17,510 nt of DNA from Scytonema sp. UIC 10036 (lineage in GTDB: Bacteria; Cyanobacteriota; Cyanobacteriia; Cyanobacteriales; Nostocaceae): positions 1 to 17,510 of the forward strand of contig NZ_WJFC01000260.1 in the NCBI RefSeq assembly GCF_009725235.1, given 5' to 3'. Position 1 is the stretch's first letter. The number at the start of each line of letters is the position of its first letter. Below are positions 6,874-15,776 of this stretch, piece by piece. Both the position numbers and the translations under genes were made by a program. Below the pieces are notes generated by a model. That model made no database searches. It was not told where the DNA came from and saw nothing but the letters and a program-made list of their open reading frames with translations.

Positions 6874-8991
6874 TTAATTATTGATTATATTGATTGTGAC
6901 TTGTTTTGTAGTCCATTCTTGATTGGGATCGAAAACACGTACAGCTGCTCGCGGTTCAGGAGGTTGAGCATCTGCATCAGCACCGATCGCCTCCATAAGT
7001 TTTTCAAGTGGGCTGTTTCCTTGCTTAGCGTTTGCAGATCTGCTACCTGTTGGTTCATCAAGAGAGGGTAATTCTAGCCATCGAAAGTCAGCAGCCCCAA
7101 GCAGGGCAAAAACTTTAATACTTTCTTTGACTTTCTCGTATTCCTTCCCATCCGGTACCGTTAGTTGAAGTGGAATGATTTCCTCTCTACCGGGCTGAAA
7201 CTCCTCAAATATTGCTTCCGACTCAAACAATGCGATTTGGGAAATAGCCCAAGTAGCGTCACTATCCAAGGCAACAATGTTAAATGTTTTAGAAGACGAT
7301 ATATTTTTAATTCGGAGAAACACGTAGTCACCGGAATCAATTGTAGGATTTTGGCGATCGGAAAATGGGTGTGGTTCTATGGGATCTCCTGGTTGCCAGT
7401 TCTCTTGTGTCAGTAACTCTACTTCAAGATTCTTGCCCAAGGTTGAAAATTGATTGTCAATTTCCTGCACTGCTTGATATTTTGCTAGGTGAACTAGACG
7501 TTGTACGACTTTCCTGGCAGCATCGGAATCTCCAATTGTTAGGGCTGGTCGTAAATTTTCAATCGGTATTCCAAGACAAATTTCATATTCACTTTTTCTA
7601 TTGATAGCAACTTGGTAATCTGCTTTTTCTTGTTCATTGGAGACTAATTTCAACCAACCATTTCCTTCAATAAACCTCTCAACAGCTTTCAGCGCTTCGT
7701 CCTGCTTATCAACAAGTTCTGGAGGCAGTTCGTTGTCTTTATCGCCTACCTGTTTTTTGAACAAACGAACTCCTCGAATCAGATTTACTGGCGCTGATTG
7801 CATGACAGCTTGAGCACCAGCTTCAATTTTCTCTTGACGAACAATTTCAATGACTTCAGCAGAAGCTTTGGCTGCACCCGCTCCCCTGATTTCAACAATT
7901 GCTTGTATTTTCTCCTTGTCTGTAAAGTCTGTAGTTCCTAGCGGGTAGATGGCAAAGCGTGTACCCACAGTCAAACCCTGTGCTAAACCCGCATTTAATT
8001 GAACTGATTTCGGTTTTGAATTTTCTTCAACAACCTCTAGCACGTTCACTGCAAACTGTAGTTGTATGCTATCGCTACCAAAGACAAAACGTCCGCTTTC
8101 ACCCAACAACATGGGTGTTTGTTTCTGAGGGAACTTACTCTGAATTTTGGCACTCACGCGATCGTGAAGTGATTTGTAGGTTAATCCAGAAACACTACTT
8201 GTCAGAGTGTCAATCGTCCAGTATGTGAGTGCTCCATGTCGATCTTTTCCATTAACAGCATACTCACGAGCAAGCTCGCTGGGACGACAAGCGGCTAGCA
8301 AAACATAGTCTCTTGTTTGAGGAAGCCATTTTCCTGAAAGACTGCTTGCATCTACTCCTTGTGTTAAGAGACGCCAGTTTGCAATCAATTCTTCACGGGA
8401 ACCAACTAAACTCTCTTGATTGCGTGGTGTATCATCAGGCGCTCCATCCAAGCCACGAATGACAGAGTCATCACCTCGTGTTGCACCACCTGAATGACAA
8501 CTATCTAAAATAACCGTGACAATCAATCCTTTATCTGTCATTCTTTTGATGAGCGTTGCCAATTCAACATCACGAAGATAACGAGCTTGTGATTCACCAA
8601 TATCCATTGGCACAATTGCTTCATCTGGCTGATTTCCTCGCTTGAGTTCTGGGTAAATTGTTGTTGCAAATCCCCCGTGTCCGGAATAGTGAATGTAGAC
8701 TTGAGCGTTTTCAGGAAGTTTCTCAGTAAGTTGACTGAATGCCTTCACAATATTTTCATAGGTTGGTAAAGAGTCTTGAGTGACGAAGGAATCTACTGCA
8801 TTGGGAAGAGGAGAAGTCAGCTTAAAAATCCTTTCTGAGGGAATTTTCAACGTGTTCTGTAAATAACCTTCTACAAGTTGGATATCACGTACACATCCCC
8901 CTAAGGAACCATACCAAGGGTTAGGCAGGTAATTATCGATACCTATGAGCAGCGCGTAGAAGTTAGAGAGTGAATCTGTTTGGTTGGTCAT
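6874..8991 (-). CDS. Caspase-like (orthocaspase) protein with C-terminal DUF4384-type region, intact
   Basis: 705 residues, full length. The caspase (peptidase C14) domain covers about 10-315: FYALLIGIDNYLPN, catalytic H105 in IHYSGHGG, catalytic C165 in ILDSCHSGG, and the AACRPSELAREYA and LTYWTIDTL blocks that complete the fold. A beta-rich module (about 325-400, LNAGLAQGLTVGTRFAIYPLG) follows, then a linker. The C-terminal half contains the NLRPALTIGD and VQRLVHLAKYQA blocks and a DUF4384-like region (about 550-650). It is a paralogue of the IS-split gene downstream, similar over the whole length, so the pair arose by duplication around the membrane-protein gene. Start ATG 8991 has only a weak purine stretch upstream. 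No signal peptide is visible, so it is likely cytoplasmic. Substrate and trigger are unknown; basic-residue (Arg/Lys) P1 preference is typical of prokaryotic caspase homologues. Confidence 0.92.
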   Translation of the reverse strand: MTNQTDSLSNFYALLIGIDNYLPNPWYGSLGGCVRDIQLVEGYLQNTLKIPSERIFKLTSPLPNAVDSFVTQDSLPTYENIVKAFSQLTEKLPENAQVYIHYSGHGGFATTIYPELKRGNQPDEAIVPMDIGESQARYLRDVELATLIKRMTDKGLIVTVILDSCHSGGATRGDDSVIRGLDGAPDDTPRNQESLVGSREELIANWRLLTQGVDASSLSGKWLPQTRDYVLLAACRPSELAREYAVNGKDRHGALTYWTIDTLTSSVSGLTYKSLHDRVSAKIQSKFPQKQTPMLLGESGRFVFGSDSIQLQFAVNVLEVVEENSKPKSVQLNAGLAQGLTVGTRFAIYPLGTTDFTDKEKIQAIVEIRGAGAAKASAEVIEIVRQEKIEAGAQAVMQSAPVNLIRGVRLFKKQVGDKDNELPPELVDKQDEALKAVERFIEGNGWLKLVSNEQEKADYQVAINRKSEYEICLGIPIENLRPALTIGDSDAARKVVQRLVHLAKYQAVQEIDNQFSTLGKNLEVELLTQENWQPGDPIEPHPFSDRQNPTIDSGDYVFLRIKNISSSKTFNIVALDSDATWAISQIALFESEAIFEEFQPGREEIIPLQLTVPDGKEYEKVKESIKVFALLGAADFRWLELPSLDEPTGSRSANAKQGNSPLEKLMEAIGADADAQPPEPRAAVRVFDPNQEWTTKQVTINIINN

Positions 8992-9237
8992 CTCTGTTTG
9001 TTAATAGTTTGCAATATTTATCGCACAAAAAACATATTGCAGTACTTACGCTTCCTACTAGCCTTGAAAAAGTACATATAAGTACATTTTTATGTACGAG
9101 CATCAAGAATTTTGATGAATATGTGGCTAGCTGTGTGCCAAAGACTGCATTTCACGAGGCACTGCTTCCTCGCTTGCGTGATGCATCACCTTCTTCTCCT
9201 TGTTAAAAGTCCATCATTTTATAGCTGACAGTCACGA
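8992..9237. other. Intergenic region upstream of the intact caspase gene
   Basis: I see no credible gene here. It holds an AT-rich inverted stretch, with GTACATA (9072-9078) pairing with TATGTAC downstream, and one GTA-N8-TAC (9072-9085), the NtcA consensus form. Neither has a well-placed -10 box for the caspase gene. The caspase promoter must lie here or just upstream but cannot be pinpointed. Confidence 0.5.
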
Positions 9238-9239
9238 GG

Positions 9240-9629
9240 ACTTATGCAGTATCCTACTATGGGTTCCGGAGGCAGAGGTTGCTCAATTTATTACAAGGGG
9301 ATAAACCGGGGTGGTCAGAATTTGAGGCTGTGTTGAGTCGCATTCCGCGTAAGTGGTTGGAAGACCCTTACTTTAGCCATGATGCCCGTGAGTTATTAAC
9401 TGTTGAAGGAGAAATCAAAGTGAAAGCTGAAATTCGTTCTTATGCTCAAATTGTTTATCAAGTTTGTCAACATTATGTTTTGAGCAAATTGAAATCTAAG
9501 TACGAATTGGAGTGGGATCAATGCAAAGTGAATTCTAAAAAAGAAGAAGAGTACAACGACAAGAAGTACAAAATTGCAAATGAAGCATTTCTAGCAGTAC
9601 GATCGCGCAAACTTGAGGTTTCTGCATGA
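9240..9629 (+). pseudogene. 5'-truncated gene remnant, unknown family (possibly Cas8/Cmx8-like C-terminus)
   Basis: An open frame runs from after a TAG at 9222-9224 to TGA 9627-9629; the only in-frame start is a TTG at 9279 (116 residues). Protein-like sequence (YYGFRRQRLLNLLQGDK) continues upstream of that TTG, so the native start is missing. The upstream limit coincides with GGACTTATGCA (9238-9248), which recurs at 10097. The visible protein is helical and charged, with SHDARELL, AEIRSYAQIVYQVCQHYVLSKL, a lysine/glutamate-rich helix and AFLAVRSRK near the end. From memory the layout recalls the C-terminus of Cmx8-type CRISPR Cas8 proteins, but I cannot confirm this and no CRISPR array or cas gene is in the window. 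Its TGA overlaps the ATG of the next fragment (ATGA), implying a former operon. Confidence 0.45.
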
Positions 9630-9736
9630 CTGTTGCCCCTGTTGTTGTTTCTCAAGCGCCAACATTTTTAAGCGAAATTTTTCCGCTCAACAACTCTCAA
9701 GCCAATTTGATGTGCTTAGGCAAGGGGACGAGCTGA
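9626..9736 (+). pseudogene. Start of a lost downstream gene (36 codons)
   Basis: ATG 9626 overlaps the stop of the preceding fragment (ATGA), a typical translational coupling. The frame reads MTVAPVVVSQAPTFLSEIF and then stops at TGA 9734-9736, beyond which the sequence belongs to an antitoxin-like tail in another frame. I interpret it as the N-terminus of a gene whose remainder was deleted at about 9715. Too short to assign a family. Confidence 0.35.
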
Positions 9737-9761
9737 AGTGGATGAGGAGCCAAGTACTTAA
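9720..9761 (+). pseudogene. C-terminal tail of a VapB-type antitoxin (fragment)
   Basis: After a TAG at 9717-9719 the frame reads ARGRAEVDEEPST and ends with a TAA that overlaps the ATG of the PIN-domain fragment (TAATG at 9759-9763). Overlap of this kind, with an acidic antitoxin tail directly upstream of a PIN toxin, is usual in vapBC operons. The rest of the antitoxin is missing. The assignment rests on context more than on sequence. Confidence 0.35.
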
Positions 9762-10180
9762 TGTATTTGCTGGACACTGACACGCTGACCCATCTTTACT
9801 CCGGACGGTTAAGTGTAGTCGAGCGGTTGAGAGCGGTAGAAGATCCAGATGTCGGAATTACTATCATTACCAAATTTGAAGTTTTACGAGGACGACTCGA
9901 TTACCTTCTCAAAGCTGAGACAGCGATGGATGTGTTGAAAGCTCAAGAACTTTTATTTCGTACAGAGGATCTGCTAAATCATTTATTGCATTTTTGGGTT
10001 TACATCCTTGGTGAGTGGGTTTTGGCTAGCGAAGTTAGTAAACTTGTATGCTTTAAGTTTACATTTTCTCAAGTGGTTAAAGATTTGATATTAACAGGAC
10101 TTACGCAACCTCAACCGTATTTTAAGGATTTCACATTTCTCAATAATATTTTTTGTAGGGTGGACAGCGATCGCCTTTGA
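9761..10180 (+). pseudogene. PIN-domain (VapC-type) toxin, C-terminally truncated
   Basis: Residues 1-75 are a clear PIN RNase start: MYLLDTDTLTHLYSG with acidic D5 and D7, and E40 in TKFEVLRGR. From about residue 76 (near base 9985) the sequence turns into unrelated, low-complexity coding (HFWVYILGEWVL...) and runs into repeats. The second half of the domain, with the remaining metal-binding aspartates, is lost. VapC proteins are Mg-dependent tRNA or rRNA endonucleases, and this copy should be inactive. The open frame of 139 codons is close to normal toxin length, so an automatic annotation could take it for intact. The start is set by the TAATG overlap with the antitoxin tail. Confidence 0.75.
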
Positions 10181-10207
10181 ACATTGTTAAGCAGTGCCCA
10201 CCCTACA
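10154..10207. repeat. Inverted repeat TGTAGGGTGG ... CCACCCTACA
   Basis: A perfect 10-bp inverted repeat (10154-10163 with 10198-10207) encloses 34 bases including a GCGATCGC octamer. It is a dispersed cyanobacterial repeat type and is the last recognisable piece of the decayed region. Confidence 0.7.
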
Positions 10208-10254
10208 CGAGATAATAGATATTTGGCTAAGATTGAGCTTAAATAAGGTTTTCT

Positions 10255-10286
10255 CAATCCAAAATCCAAAATCTAAAATCCAAAAT
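10255..10286. repeat. Heptamer tandem repeat CCAAAAT (4 units), copy 1
   Basis: After CAAT come CCAAAAT, CCAAAAT, CTAAAAT, CCAAAAT. The whole 32-base block is identical to 14147-14178. It ends two bases before the ahcY stop on the other strand. Confidence 0.85.
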
Positions 10287-10288
10287 AA

Positions 10289-11605
<1,317 letters not shown>

Positions 11606-11621
11606 TTACGCACTCTACTAG

Positions 11622-11627
11622 ATTATG
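11622..11627 (-). promoter_or_regulatory. Possible -10 box of ahcY
   Basis: CATAAT on the minus strand (ATTATG on plus), about 55 bases before the chosen ATG. No convincing -35 element is seen at 16-18 bases, so this is weak. Confidence 0.25.
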
Positions 11628-11658
11628 CCAAATTCTTAAAAATGCAAAAGGGATTGGG

Positions 11659-11694
11659 GACAAGGGAGACAAGGGAGACAAGGAAGACAAGGAA
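11659..11694. repeat. 9-mer tandem repeat GACAAGGGA/GACAAGGAA (4 units)
   Basis: Two units of GACAAGGGA are followed by two of GACAAGGAA, between the divergent ahcY and mscS genes. The unit is purine-rich and not coding. Confidence 0.85.
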
Positions 11695-11710
11695 GAATGA
11701 GTAAAGCGCT

Positions 11711-11738
11711 CAATGCCCAATGCCCAATGCCCAATGCC
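11711..11738. repeat. Heptamer tandem repeat CAATGCC (4 units)
   Basis: Four perfect CAATGCC units, then a decayed CAATTGCC. It sits 22 bases upstream of the putative mscS -35 box. Confidence 0.85.
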
Positions 11739-11759
11739 CAATTGCCAATCGTTAAATAT

Positions 11760-11789
11760 TTGTTACAAATGAGGAAAGACTAGTAGAAT
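11760..11789 (+). promoter_or_regulatory. Candidate mscS promoter
   Basis: TTGTTA (11760-11765), an 18-base spacer and TAGAAT (11784-11789), five of six matching TATAAT. The GTG start lies 72 bases downstream. Confidence 0.4.
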
Positions 11790-11861
11790 TACACAGATTG
11801 GGTTTAGAGCTAACCTCTAAACATGACTCGACAGTCTATTCTGCACGAGGAGGTGTATATA

Positions 11862-13481
11862 GTGCGCTTTAAATTTTTGGCAGTCGCTCTTTGTTCGGCA
11901 ATTATAACGATTGGGGCGATGCCTCCGGCGTCAGCGCAAATACCCTTTTTGCCTGTAGTGCAAACTCCTACAACTCAAACTACTGAATCAGATACGAGAG
12001 TTGTTTCGCGGTGGGTTGCGTTGGATGGTCGCTCTTTGTTTCAGGTAGCGGCACCAAGGGCAAATATTTCAGAAAGATTAGAACAAATCAACCAAAATCT
12101 CGAAACCATTAGTGACACTTATTTTCAATCGTCCGCAGAAGACCCCAAAGTAGAGGTCACATTTGAAAATCAAATCCCCGTTATTCGCGTTAACGGTAGA
12201 TATTTGATGACCATTACCCAGCAGGATGCTAACCTACGACAAGTAGAACCGAAGGAGGCTGCCACTCGGATTTCTCAATTGTTAGGGGAAAAATTGAGGG
12301 AAGGAAAACAGGAACGACAGCCTAAAAGTTTAATTCGTCAAAGTGGAATTGCTGCTGGTGTGGGTTTAGCCATGCTTCTTGTCAGTTTTGGATTAAACCA
12401 ATGGCAGAAACGTTCCAGTCAACGCTTGACACAACAACTTGCTCCAACACCTTCAATTGATAAACCAATCACAACCCAACTCAAGCAACAGCAAAATCGA
12501 CATATGCATGAAGTCAGGAGACGCTTGTTTCAACTGGCTCAAGCAGGGTTGTGGGGAGGTGGAACTTATTTTATCCTGGGTCTGTTTCCTGTCACGAGAG
12601 TCCTGCAACTCGAAATTCTTACAGCCCTGCAAATCCCCTTGAGATTGGGTGTTGTTGCACTGGGTACTTATGTCGCTATCCGCTTCAGCTATGCTCTTAT
12701 CGATCGCTTTACTTCAGCCATCGTTAATAGCAGTGTGTTGCTGACTCCTGAAACCTCCGAACGCTTACAATTAAGAGTTTCCACTATCTCTGGCGTGACT
12801 AAAAGTGTTGTGACTATCATTTGGGTAATTGCTGGAATTTTGACAGCACTTACGTCATTGGGTATTAATGTTCTTCCCTTACTAGCTGGTGCTGGTTTAG
12901 TGGGTGTGGCGGTTTCCCTTGCCTCACAAAACCTGATTAAAGACGCAATTAATGGTTTTCTCATTATTGCAGAAGACCAATATGCAGTGGGCGATGTTAT
13001 CGATGTGGGCAATGTGGGAGGCTTGGTAGAAAATTTAAATCTCCGCATGACTCAATTGCGAGACGCGGAGGGACGGCTCATCTCGATCCCCAACAGCGAA
13101 ATAAAAATAGTTGCCAATCGCTCAAGTCGCTGGTCAAGGGCCGATCTAACTATCCCGGTAGCTTATGATGCCAATCTTGATGAAGCATTGGAATTGATTG
13201 GAAAAGTTGCCTTGGAGATGGACGAAGATCCTAAATGGCAGTATCAAATTGTTGAAACCCCTCAAGTTTTGGGGGTCGATAATTTTGGAGACAGGGGTTT
13301 GATTATTCGCGTGTGGATTAAAACACAACCTCTCAAGCAATGGGATGTTGCACGGGAATATCGCCGCCGTCTGAAAATTGCTTTCGATCGCGCTGGAATT
13401 TCTATTCCCGTACCTCAGCAAGCTATTTGGATAAACGAGGGACATTTGGTGAAATCTTCCCTTGATGGCAGAGGAAATTGA
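11862..13481 (+). CDS. MscS-family mechanosensitive ion channel with signal peptide
   Basis: A small-conductance mechanosensitive channel homologue that would release ions under membrane tension; 539 residues. I choose GTG 11862 over ATG 11823. GAGGAGG (11847-11853) sits eight bases before the GTG, and the protein then starts with a proper signal peptide (RFKFLAVALCSAIITIGAMPPASA, cut before QIPF). Numbered from the GTG: a periplasmic domain (about 27-155), then hydrophobic segments at about 163-178, 226-242, 259-279 and 312-330. The pore-lining segment is LPLLAGAGLVGVAVSLASQN (338-357), followed by the MscS beta-domain with AVGDVIDVGNVGG and SIPNSEI. The C-terminal alpha/beta domain ends near QQAIWINEG. 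The N-terminal periplasmic region and extra helices place it with the larger MscS relatives. A strong hairpin 15 bases after the stop may terminate it. Confidence 0.92.
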   Translation: MRFKFLAVALCSAIITIGAMPPASAQIPFLPVVQTPTTQTTESDTRVVSRWVALDGRSLFQVAAPRANISERLEQINQNLETISDTYFQSSAEDPKVEVTFENQIPVIRVNGRYLMTITQQDANLRQVEPKEAATRISQLLGEKLREGKQERQPKSLIRQSGIAAGVGLAMLLVSFGLNQWQKRSSQRLTQQLAPTPSIDKPITTQLKQQQNRHMHEVRRRLFQLAQAGLWGGGTYFILGLFPVTRVLQLEILTALQIPLRLGVVALGTYVAIRFSYALIDRFTSAIVNSSVLLTPETSERLQLRVSTISGVTKSVVTIIWVIAGILTALTSLGINVLPLLAGAGLVGVAVSLASQNLIKDAINGFLIIAEDQYAVGDVIDVGNVGGLVENLNLRMTQLRDAEGRLISIPNSEIKIVANRSSRWSRADLTIPVAYDANLDEALELIGKVALEMDEDPKWQYQIVETPQVLGVDNFGDRGLIIRVWIKTQPLKQWDVAREYRRRLKIAFDRAGISIPVPQQAIWINEGHLVKSSLDGRGN

Positions 13482-13495
13482 GTAAAAACACGTAG

Positions 13496-13559
13496 GTTGG
13501 GTTGAGGAACGAAACCCAACATTTACAGACATTTGTTGGGTTTCGTTCCTCAACCCAAC
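13496..13559. repeat. 25-bp perfect inverted repeat (hairpin), copy 1
   Basis: Arms 13496-13520 and 13535-13559 are exact reverse complements, extended by one A/T pair, around a 12-base loop. The arm begins GTTGGGTTGAGG. The same left arm occurs at 17459-17483. It starts 15 bases after the mscS stop and may serve as its terminator, though it is a dispersed repeat. Confidence 0.9.
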
Positions 13560-13590
13560 AACAAGAATTCGAGATCCCTAGCAGTATTGG

Positions 13591-13626
13591 GTAGGTAGGG
13601 CAGTCTTCTGGCAGTTCGGGAGTCAC
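13591..13626. repeat. Dispersed repeat, second copy of the 5162-5248 blocks
   Basis: GTAGGTAGGGC (13591-13601) and GTTCGGGAGTCAC (13614-13626) recur here separated by 12 bases, versus 63 in the copy at 5162-5248. Confidence 0.65.
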
Positions 13627-13645
13627 CATTTTAGTATATTTGTAC

Positions 13646-13651
13646 TATAAT
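13646..13651 (+). promoter_or_regulatory. Possible -10 box for the 13733 gene
   Basis: A perfect TATAAT in an AT-rich stretch, about 82 bases before ATG 13733. No good -35 box is visible at the right distance. Confidence 0.3.
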
Positions 13652-13732
13652 AAATATAGCATCCAAAAAGCAAAGTAAAGCGCAAAACGGGTACAAAACA
13701 CCGATAGGGAGAAGGTTTCAACGATTTGTCCT

Positions 13733-13996
13733 ATGATTAAGCATTATATTCTCAGCCTCAATCCAACTGCCAAACACGAATGGGATCGCTGTATCTTACG
13801 CGATCCCCTAACAGCAAAACGCCCAGATATTGCCAAATTAGTTGCCGAAGTTGTTGGTGCGGATACGGGGAGTTATCTGGTGAGCGTCAATATCGAAGTT
13901 CAAGTGTTGGAACAAGCTGTAGTTCCTCAAACCGAACAACTTACACTAAATATTTTGGAGGTGAATGACAAGCCTCAAGTACGAGAAGCGGCGTAG
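13733..13996 (+). CDS. Small protein of unknown function (87 aa)
   Basis: I do not recognise a named family. The sequence looks like real protein: a polar start MIKHYILSLNPTAKHEWDR, then LRDPLTAKRPDIAKLVAEVVGADTGSYLVSVNIEVQVLE with an amphipathic helix and two probable beta strands, and an acidic end. It has no signal peptide, no membrane segment and no cysteine beyond one near the start. There is no close Shine-Dalgarno; a purine-rich GGGAGAAGG lies about 20 bases upstream. It is followed by 192 bases without a gene, holding a CCAAAAT array, then the 14189 gene in the same direction. Coding potential is moderate and function unknown. Confidence 0.55.
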   Translation: MIKHYILSLNPTAKHEWDRCILRDPLTAKRPDIAKLVAEVVGADTGSYLVSVNIEVQVLEQAVVPQTEQLTLNILEVNDKPQVREAA

Positions 13997-14146
13997 AAAA
14001 ATACGCAATTTTTAATTCGCGATTCCCGCCTGCATTGGGAATGGCGAATTACTTACAATTTTAATAGGGAAGATTATATTTAATACCAAGTTGAAAAAAG
14101 AATGCGAAAGATAGGAATGTTAAATTTTGTCTGGATAAAGCTTTTC

Positions 14147-14178
14147 CAATCCAAAATCCAAAATCTAAAATCCAAAAT
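14147..14178. repeat. Heptamer tandem repeat CCAAAAT (4 units), copy 2
   Basis: Identical over 32 bases to 10255-10286. It ends 10 bases before ATG 14189, so it occupies the place where a ribosome site would be expected. Confidence 0.85.
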
Positions 14179-14188
14179 GGTATAGTAT

Positions 14189-14572
14189 ATGATGCAATTG
14201 AATCATTATCCAGCTGCGATCGCTCAAGCTGTTCAAAGAGTTAATGAAATTGACTCTCAATTGATGGCGGTACAGCACCAAATTAACCGATTTGAAGGGA
14301 ATGCAGATCGAAACGCAGCCTTTGATATGGATTTGAAGAACGATACTCAACGCAAAGCACGTCGTTTTGAATTGTTACTTGTTAATCAAGAATATCAAAA
14401 AGCAGTGGATACCTTTATGCGTTTGACTTCTGATAAGGCAAATGCTGTGGCTCATGTAGAATATTTACGCAATCAGTTTAGTGTAGCCAAATTGGAGACA
14501 AGACTGGCGATCGCGCAACAACTTACAGATTTTGAAGCTCGTGAATTAGTGGGTTGTAGGGCTAATGGCTAA
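14189..14572 (+). CDS. Small coiled-coil protein of unknown function (127 aa)
   Basis: No named family is recognised. The protein is almost wholly alpha-helical and charged: AQAVQRVNEIDSQLMAVQHQ and KARRFELLLVNQEYQKAVDT look like coiled-coil heptads, followed by ANAVAHVEYLRNQFSVAKLETR. There is no signal peptide or membrane segment. Either ATG 14189 or 14192 could start it; the upstream bases are TA-rich with no Shine-Dalgarno. The final codons (GCRANG) and the TAA stop are written by the GCTAATG tandem array, so the native C-terminus probably differed and ended near ARELVG. It converges on the glycosyltransferase gene 14631-15776, with both stops inside the same array. Confidence 0.65.
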   Translation: MMQLNHYPAAIAQAVQRVNEIDSQLMAVQHQINRFEGNADRNAAFDMDLKNDTQRKARRFELLLVNQEYQKAVDTFMRLTSDKANAVAHVEYLRNQFSVAKLETRLAIAQQLTDFEARELVGCRANG

Positions 14573-14643
14573 TGGCTAATGGCTAATGGCTAATGGCTAA
14601 TGGCTAATGGCTAATGCTAATGGCTAATGGCTAATGGCTAATG
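14561..14643. repeat. Heptamer tandem repeat GCTAATG (12 units)
   Basis: Eight perfect GCTAATG units, one 6-base unit lacking the G, then three more perfect units (83 bases in all). The array contains the stop codon of the plus-strand gene (TAA 14570-14572) and of the minus-strand glycosyltransferase (TAG, 14633-14631). Confidence 0.95.
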
Positions 14644-15776
14644 GTGATATTAAGGAGTTGGGCAACTTGGTGATTGATGACTGTGACATCAAAACGCTGG
14701 CTTGCGGTAGTTCTTGCATTATTAGCTACAGTTACAGTTTTCTCTTGTTCTTGAAAACAATTTGTAATGACTTTTGCTAGTTCTTCAGCATCTCCTGGCG
14801 TTACTAAAAAACCATTTACACCATGTTCTACTATCTCAATAGCACCTCCAGCTTTTGCTGCAATGACGGGTTTTCCACAAAGCATAGCCTCTACAATCAC
14901 TCTCCCAAAAGGTTCTGCAGCAGTTGAGGTGTGAGCAACGACATCACAAGCTGACATTAATAAGGGAATTTCTGAACGAAATCCTAAAAATTTGACTCTG
15001 TTTTCTAGTCCCAGCGTTGTCACTTGTTGGTGCAAACGCTGGATATATTCTTGTTCGCCAAACAAAGCATCACCTACTAAAATGACTGTCACTTTTTGGG
15101 GACATTTTGCCAATGCTTCTATTAATATGTGCTGTCCTTTCCAAGGTGCAAGTCGGCTGAAATGCCCGACAATAAATTGTCCATCCAGTTCCAGTTCTTG
15201 TTTGATTTGCTGAATTTCAGATTCTTGAACTTTAAAGCTTGCTGGCTCGAAACCGTTGTAGACGACTTCTATAATTTTTGAATTTCCTCCTGCTGCTATA
15301 AAAGCAGTTTTACTTGCTTCGGAATTGGCAATGACTAATGAGGCAAAACGATTGGCTAGGGTAACGGCAATGCGACGGTTTGTTTGACTAAAATGCTCTG
15401 GTGAAAGAATATCATGTAAGTGATAAACCAGAGGGCGACGACTGAAAAAACTAGCTAATGCACCAACTACTAATGCTTTTTGCGTGTTTGCGTAGATGAC
15501 ATCAAATTGTTTTGCTCTTTGCACAACTTTGGTAATTAAGGGTATGAGTTGACTCAAGCTACTTAATCCTTGTGCCAAGCTACTTTCTTTGCGGACTTGT
15601 ATTTGTTGGGTTGTCAGAACTTCGACAGGAATTTGATTTTTCTCTAGTAAATTTCTAAAAGAACCATCAGCAAATAACCCTACTAAACATTTATCTTTAT
15701 AGGGTTTGGCAATATCTATCAAGCATAGTTCTGCTCCGCCCGGTTTACCACTTTGGTCAAGGAAGAGAATTTTCAT
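14631..15776 (-). CDS. Glycosyltransferase family 4-type (GT-B fold)
   Basis: Transfers a sugar from a nucleotide-sugar donor to an acceptor, probably in exopolysaccharide or cell-surface glycan synthesis; cytosolic or membrane-associated. 381 residues with two Rossmann-like halves: an acceptor half beginning MKILFLDQSGKPGGAELCL, and a donor half starting near FIVGHFSRLAPWKGQHILIEAL. The GT4 hallmark E-X7-E is present in AEPFGRVIVEAMLCGKPVIA, followed by GGAIEIVEHGVNGFLV. ATG 15776 has no clear Shine-Dalgarno. The last residues (ISH) are encoded by the GCTAATG array, which also supplies the stop. It lies 204 bases downstream of a second GT4 gene in the same direction, separated by hairpin repeats. 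The sugar specificity cannot be told from sequence. Confidence 0.92.
   Translation of the reverse strand: MKILFLDQSGKPGGAELCLIDIAKPYKDKCLVGLFADGSFRNLLEKNQIPVEVLTTQQIQVRKESSLAQGLSSLSQLIPLITKVVQRAKQFDVIYANTQKALVVGALASFFSRRPLVYHLHDILSPEHFSQTNRRIAVTLANRFASLVIANSEASKTAFIAAGGNSKIIEVVYNGFEPASFKVQESEIQQIKQELELDGQFIVGHFSRLAPWKGQHILIEALAKCPQKVTVILVGDALFGEQEYIQRLHQQVTTLGLENRVKFLGFRSEIPLLMSACDVVAHTSTAAEPFGRVIVEAMLCGKPVIAAKAGGAIEIVEHGVNGFLVTPGDAEELAKVITNCFQEQEKTVTVANNARTTASQRFDVTVINHQVAQLLNITISH

Noticed and set aside
6543..7071. Short plus-strand ORFs (68 and 114 codons) opposite the caspase/membrane genes
   Set aside because: They consist of hairpin repeats and the reverse of coding sequence, with no protein-like pattern.
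9072..9085. GTA-N8-TAC, an NtcA-type site upstream of the intact caspase gene
   Set aside because: A few such matches are expected by chance in 17.5 kb, and no -10 box lies at the required distance on the minus strand.
11823..11861. ATG 11823 as the start of the MscS-family channel
   Set aside because: GTG 11862 has GAGGAGG eight bases upstream and yields a proper signal peptide; the extra 13 residues would precede it.
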